Source of the DNA: Bacteroidetes bacterium HGW-Bacteroidetes-4 | GTDB taxonomy: Bacteria > Bacteroidota > Bacteroidia > Bacteroidales > SZUA-534 | Direction of reading: 5' to 3' | DNA: 64,000 bases | Assembly (NCBI GenBank): GCA_002840905.1 | Contig: PHDD01000014.1 | Span: forward strand, 1-64,000 | Shown here: piece after piece, positions 60,621 to 64,000 of the stretch | Position numbering within the stretch: position 1 is the first letter of the stretch | How the letters are laid out: every line of letters begins with the position of its first letter | Position numbers and translations under genes: made by a program | The notes under the pieces: model-generated | Seen by the model: only the letters and a program-made list of their open reading frames with translations | What the model was told of the DNA's origin: nothing | The model's database searches: none

Positions 60621-61946
60621 ATGGAATCGTCACCAAACATACAAATTGGCATAGTAAAACGCGATAAACTGAGTTTTAAACTGGCCGGAAAATTTAAAAT
60701 TTCAAATACCGGTAAGAATTGCTTCAATGTTTGCCAGGCCGGCATAAAAAACGGAGCTATTGAACTTACCACTGAAAACGGAACACAAACATTTACGAAA
60801 GAAGTAAGTTTTCTTCCCTGTAACCTTTCGGCCGATCATTTTGAAATAAAAGCGGTTACCATTGGAATCGATTTTCATTGGGAACAGGAAGAAGATCAAA
60901 GGTTTCAGGGTGCTTTAAAATTATTGGTTCTCGATGGCGCCATTCAGGCTATAAATGTTTTACCCATCGAAAACTATCTGGTCAGTGTAATTTCGTCGGA
61001 AATGAGTGCCAACAGTTCACTAAGTCTGTTAAAAGCTCACGCCATTATTTCGCGTAGCTGGTTGCTTGCACAAATTGAAAAACAAAAAAACCTAAGCAAA
61101 AAAGAAAAAGTTTATAAGCCCATCCAACAAACCGATACTGAATACATTCGTTGGTACGATCGCGAAGACCACAAGCATTTCCACGTATGTGCCGACGACC
61201 ACTGCCAGCGCTATCAGGGAATTACCCGGGCTCATAATCCACAGGTAATAAAAGCTGTACAGGAAACTATGGGAAAAGTGTTGAAATACAAGGGAGCAAT
61301 CTGTGACGCGCGCTTCTCAAAATCGTGCGGCGGGGTTGCCGAACTTTTTGAAAACTGCTGGGAACCAGTACCGCATGCCTACTTAAGCGCAGTTATTGAT
61401 TCACCTGAGCCCGACAAAATTTCTACATTGGATTTACGCATCGAAAAAAATACAGAGCAATTTATCAATTCCAATCCCAAGGCCTTTTGCAATACCAGCA
61501 ATGTGAAAATACTCAGCCAGGTTTTAAACGATTACGACCAATCGGCCAATGGCTTTTTCCGTTGGAAGCTTGATTATTCCCAGAAAGAACTCTCGGCACT
61601 GGTTCTGCAAAAATCGGGAATCGACTTTGGAACAATAACTGATTTAATTCCTGTGGAAAGGGGAACTTCGGGTCGCTTAATAAAACTCAAAATAATTGGA
61701 ACTAAAAAAGAACTGGTAGTAGGTAAAGAGCTGGAAATTCGCCGCTGGTTAAGCCCTACACATCTTTACAGTTCGGCCATTACCATCGAAAAAACCAATG
61801 CTGATTTTATAATCCGTGGAGCTGGTTGGGGCCATGGTGTGGGTTTGTGCCAAATTGGAGCCGCAGTTATGGGCGAAAAAGGATATTCTTCTGATGAAAT
61901 TCTAATGCACTACTACCCGGGAGCAAACATTGAAAAAACATATTAA
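60621..61946 (+). CDS. SpoIID/LytB-domain protein without an apparent signal peptide
   Basis: 'INVLPIENYLVSVISSEMSANSSLSLLKAHAIISRSWLLAQ', 'VCADDHCQRYQGITRA', 'ICDARFSKSCGGVAELFENCW', 'GAGWGHGVGLCQIGAAVMGEKGYSSDEILMHYYPGANI'; N-terminus polar. Confidence 0.88.
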   Translation: MESSPNIQIGIVKRDKLSFKLAGKFKISNTGKNCFNVCQAGIKNGAIELTTENGTQTFTKEVSFLPCNLSADHFEIKAVTIGIDFHWEQEEDQRFQGALKLLVLDGAIQAINVLPIENYLVSVISSEMSANSSLSLLKAHAIISRSWLLAQIEKQKNLSKKEKVYKPIQQTDTEYIRWYDREDHKHFHVCADDHCQRYQGITRAHNPQVIKAVQETMGKVLKYKGAICDARFSKSCGGVAELFENCWEPVPHAYLSAVIDSPEPDKISTLDLRIEKNTEQFINSNPKAFCNTSNVKILSQVLNDYDQSANGFFRWKLDYSQKELSALVLQKSGIDFGTITDLIPVERGTSGRLIKLKIIGTKKELVVGKELEIRRWLSPTHLYSSAITIEKTNADFIIRGAGWGHGVGLCQIGAAVMGEKGYSSDEILMHYYPGANIEKTY

Positions 61947-62005
61947 GATTATAGTTAATTAAAGTTGAACTTTACAAATAATTAAAACCGGAAACAGAAC
62001 TAAAC

Positions 62006-63874
62006 ATGCTGAAAACAAAAAAAACAGATAACAAAGGAGCCTGGTTCTGGGTTCCACCGCTTTATTTTGCCGAGGGAATTCCCTATATAATTGTGATGAC
62101 TCTTTCGGTAATTTTCTACAAACGGATGGGCATTTCAAACACCGAAATTGCACTATATACCAGTTGGTTGTACTTACCATGGGTAATTAAACCTTTATGG
62201 AGCCCCATGGTTGACATACTAAAAACCAAACGTTTCTGGATTATCGCCATGCAATTACTTATTGGTGCCGGACTGGCCGGAGTAGCTTTTACCATTCCGT
62301 TGCCAAACTTTTTCCAATATACCCTGGCTTTTTTCTGGCTACTGGCATTTAGTTCGGCCACACACGACATTGCTGCCGATGGTTTTTATATGTTGGGACT
62401 CTCAAAACACGACCAGGCATTTTTTGTGGGAATCCGCAGTACATTTTACCGCATGGCCATGCTTACCGGGCAAGGCTTGCTGGTTATTCTGGCCGGTCAC
62501 TTTGAAGCAAAAACCGGTCTCCCTCCGGTAAAAATACAGGTAAATGCTGTTTCCACCGCTGATTCGTTATACTTTAACCCTTTGGGTATCAATATACAAA
62601 GCGATTCATCAAAAACTTTCTTTTTTACTAAGGAACAGGTAGTAATCAGCCATCAGAAAATTGATAAAAAACAAGCTACGCAATTTTTAGATTCACTGGA
62701 GCAATGGAACCTGAAACACAATTTTTACCAGCCCGATACCGAAGTTAGCTTCGATAAAAACAAACAAAGCTGGTGGCAAAATAATGTTGCTTTACCTTTA
62801 AAAACGAGCCTGAGCAAACTCTTTAACACCCCAAATGCTGACCTTAACTTAAGTACAAGCGGAAATATAGGATACACTTATTTTTACCTGAGTCGGCAAC
62901 CTGCTGACAACGAAAAGGTAATTCTAAACTTTAGCCACGAACAAGGCGACAAAAGCTTATCGCTGGCAAAAAGTTACCGCTACGAGTTCACTTCTCAAAA
63001 CTGGAACATACCTGCCTTTGCCGCATTTGTTGTCGACCCCAAGCTTGAAAAAGAAGCATCGGCTTTATTTGTAGGCTTATCGGGTAATATTTCACTGGCC
63101 TGGACCATTGTATTTGCCATTATTGCCGTTGTTTTTGTCGGGTTTTTTATTTATCACCGCATGATATTACCCAAACCCCTTACCGATCAACCCAACTTAA
63201 ACGAAAACGGAAACCTGCTGAAAGAATTCGGACTCACCTTTCTGGAATTCTTTAAAAAGAAAAACATTGGAGTCATTCTTTTCTTTCTTTTAGTTTATCG
63301 ACTTGGTGAATCACAACTGGTAAAACTGGCTTCACCCTTTTTATTGGATGCCCGCGAACTAAACGGACTGGGCCTCACTACCGGCGATTTGGGGCTTATT
63401 TACGGAACCATTGGCATTGTAGCTTTAACACTGGGCGGTATAATTGGTGGAATAGCTGCATCGCGTAAAGGATTAAAATACTGGCTTTGGTGGATGGTAT
63501 TGGCCATGAACCTGCCCAACCTGATGTACGTTTACCTCTCGTTTACCTTGCCCTCGTCGCTTTGGATAGTGGGCGCATCGGTAGCCGTTGAACAATTTGG
63601 CTACGGTTTTGGATTTACCGCTTACATGCTTTACATGATTTATGTTAGCGACGGAAAATACAAAACAGCCCATTTTGCCATAACCACCGCATTTATGGCT
63701 TTAGGAATGATGATACCGGGAATGATTAGCGGTTGGCTTCAGGATATAATTGGTTATCAGAACTTTTTTGTTTGGGTAATGTTTTGCACCATCCCAAGTT
63801 TTATTATTATTCCTTTTTTAAATGTTGACCCCCAATTTGGGAAAAAAATAACAACACAAGACACTGCAAACTAA
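62006..63874 (+). CDS. AmpG-like MFS permease with about 195-aa non-TM insertion
   Basis: 'VPPLYFAEGIPYIIVMTLSVIFYKRMGISNTEIALYTSWLYLPWVIKPLWSPMVD', 'ATHDIAADGFYMLGL'; hydrophilic segment at about 62500-63090 between TM halves. Confidence 0.86.
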   Translation: MLKTKKTDNKGAWFWVPPLYFAEGIPYIIVMTLSVIFYKRMGISNTEIALYTSWLYLPWVIKPLWSPMVDILKTKRFWIIAMQLLIGAGLAGVAFTIPLPNFFQYTLAFFWLLAFSSATHDIAADGFYMLGLSKHDQAFFVGIRSTFYRMAMLTGQGLLVILAGHFEAKTGLPPVKIQVNAVSTADSLYFNPLGINIQSDSSKTFFFTKEQVVISHQKIDKKQATQFLDSLEQWNLKHNFYQPDTEVSFDKNKQSWWQNNVALPLKTSLSKLFNTPNADLNLSTSGNIGYTYFYLSRQPADNEKVILNFSHEQGDKSLSLAKSYRYEFTSQNWNIPAFAAFVVDPKLEKEASALFVGLSGNISLAWTIVFAIIAVVFVGFFIYHRMILPKPLTDQPNLNENGNLLKEFGLTFLEFFKKKNIGVILFFLLVYRLGESQLVKLASPFLLDARELNGLGLTTGDLGLIYGTIGIVALTLGGIIGGIAASRKGLKYWLWWMVLAMNLPNLMYVYLSFTLPSSLWIVGASVAVEQFGYGFGFTAYMLYMIYVSDGKYKTAHFAITTAFMALGMMIPGMISGWLQDIIGYQNFFVWVMFCTIPSFIIIPFLNVDPQFGKKITTQDTAN

Positions 63875-63950
63875 TATTTTATACCAACTACTAAACTAAC
63901 TAATTAATGAAGAACAGCATTTATTATCTCAAAACTTAAATAGTAGCGTT

Positions 63951-64000
63951 ATGAAATTTGAGTCAAGCGTTGAACAAAAGTTCTTTGAACTCAGTGGTCA
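63951..64000 (+). CDS. Start of a truncated ORF (MKFESSVEQKFFELSG...), product unknown
   Basis: ATG at 63951 open to the window end; too short to identify. Confidence 0.4.
   Translation, partial: MKFESSVEQKFFELSG

Noticed and set aside
1-64000. Mobile elements, prophage, CRISPR arrays, tRNA or rRNA genes
   Set aside because: No transposase, integrase, phage or Cas-like ORF, no regularly spaced direct repeats in non-coding DNA, and no cloverleaf-like segment noticed. A tRNAscan/Infernal run would be needed to exclude small RNAs.

Overview
This looks like a chromosomal window from a Bacteroidota bacterium, probably Bacteroidales/Marinilabiliales-like. The basis is T9SS C-terminal sorting domains, a SusC/SusD pair, DUF4301, DUF4293 and LysO split over two ORFs. 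I see about 46 credible genes and no tRNA, rRNA, CRISPR array or transposase. Bases 1-31 kb are mostly ordinary: a giant SprB-repeat/T9SS surface protein, a YitT-family protein, an MFS protein, a porin-like protein, an MCP, SixA, an ECF sigma/anti-sigma/DUF4097 operon, DUF4301, SPFH plus an RHH protein, a split LysO, a TPR protein, a cupin, AlaS, an M23 peptidase, CapA, MerR, an aminotransferase, DUF1987 and a sugar nucleotidyltransferase. From about 31.8 kb to the right edge the genes form what reads as a dedicated peptidoglycan / amino-sugar scavenging locus: MurQ etherase, a BadF/MurK-like kinase, an AmpG-like MFS permease with a large extra insertion, two Amidase_3 N-acetylmuramoyl-L-alanine amidases, two GHL10 (YngK/DigH-like) glycan hydrolases, SusC/SusD, a SpoIID-domain protein with no signal peptide, and a GT2 / HIT-like (DUF4922) / GNAT / SGNH gene string, with a FadR-type GntR regulator in the middle. 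The amidase and the GHL10 hydrolase each occur once with a T9SS tag and once without. Near-identical palindromes matching the FadR-family consensus lie in the promoter regions. All assignments come from reading the sequence and translations; no searches were run.
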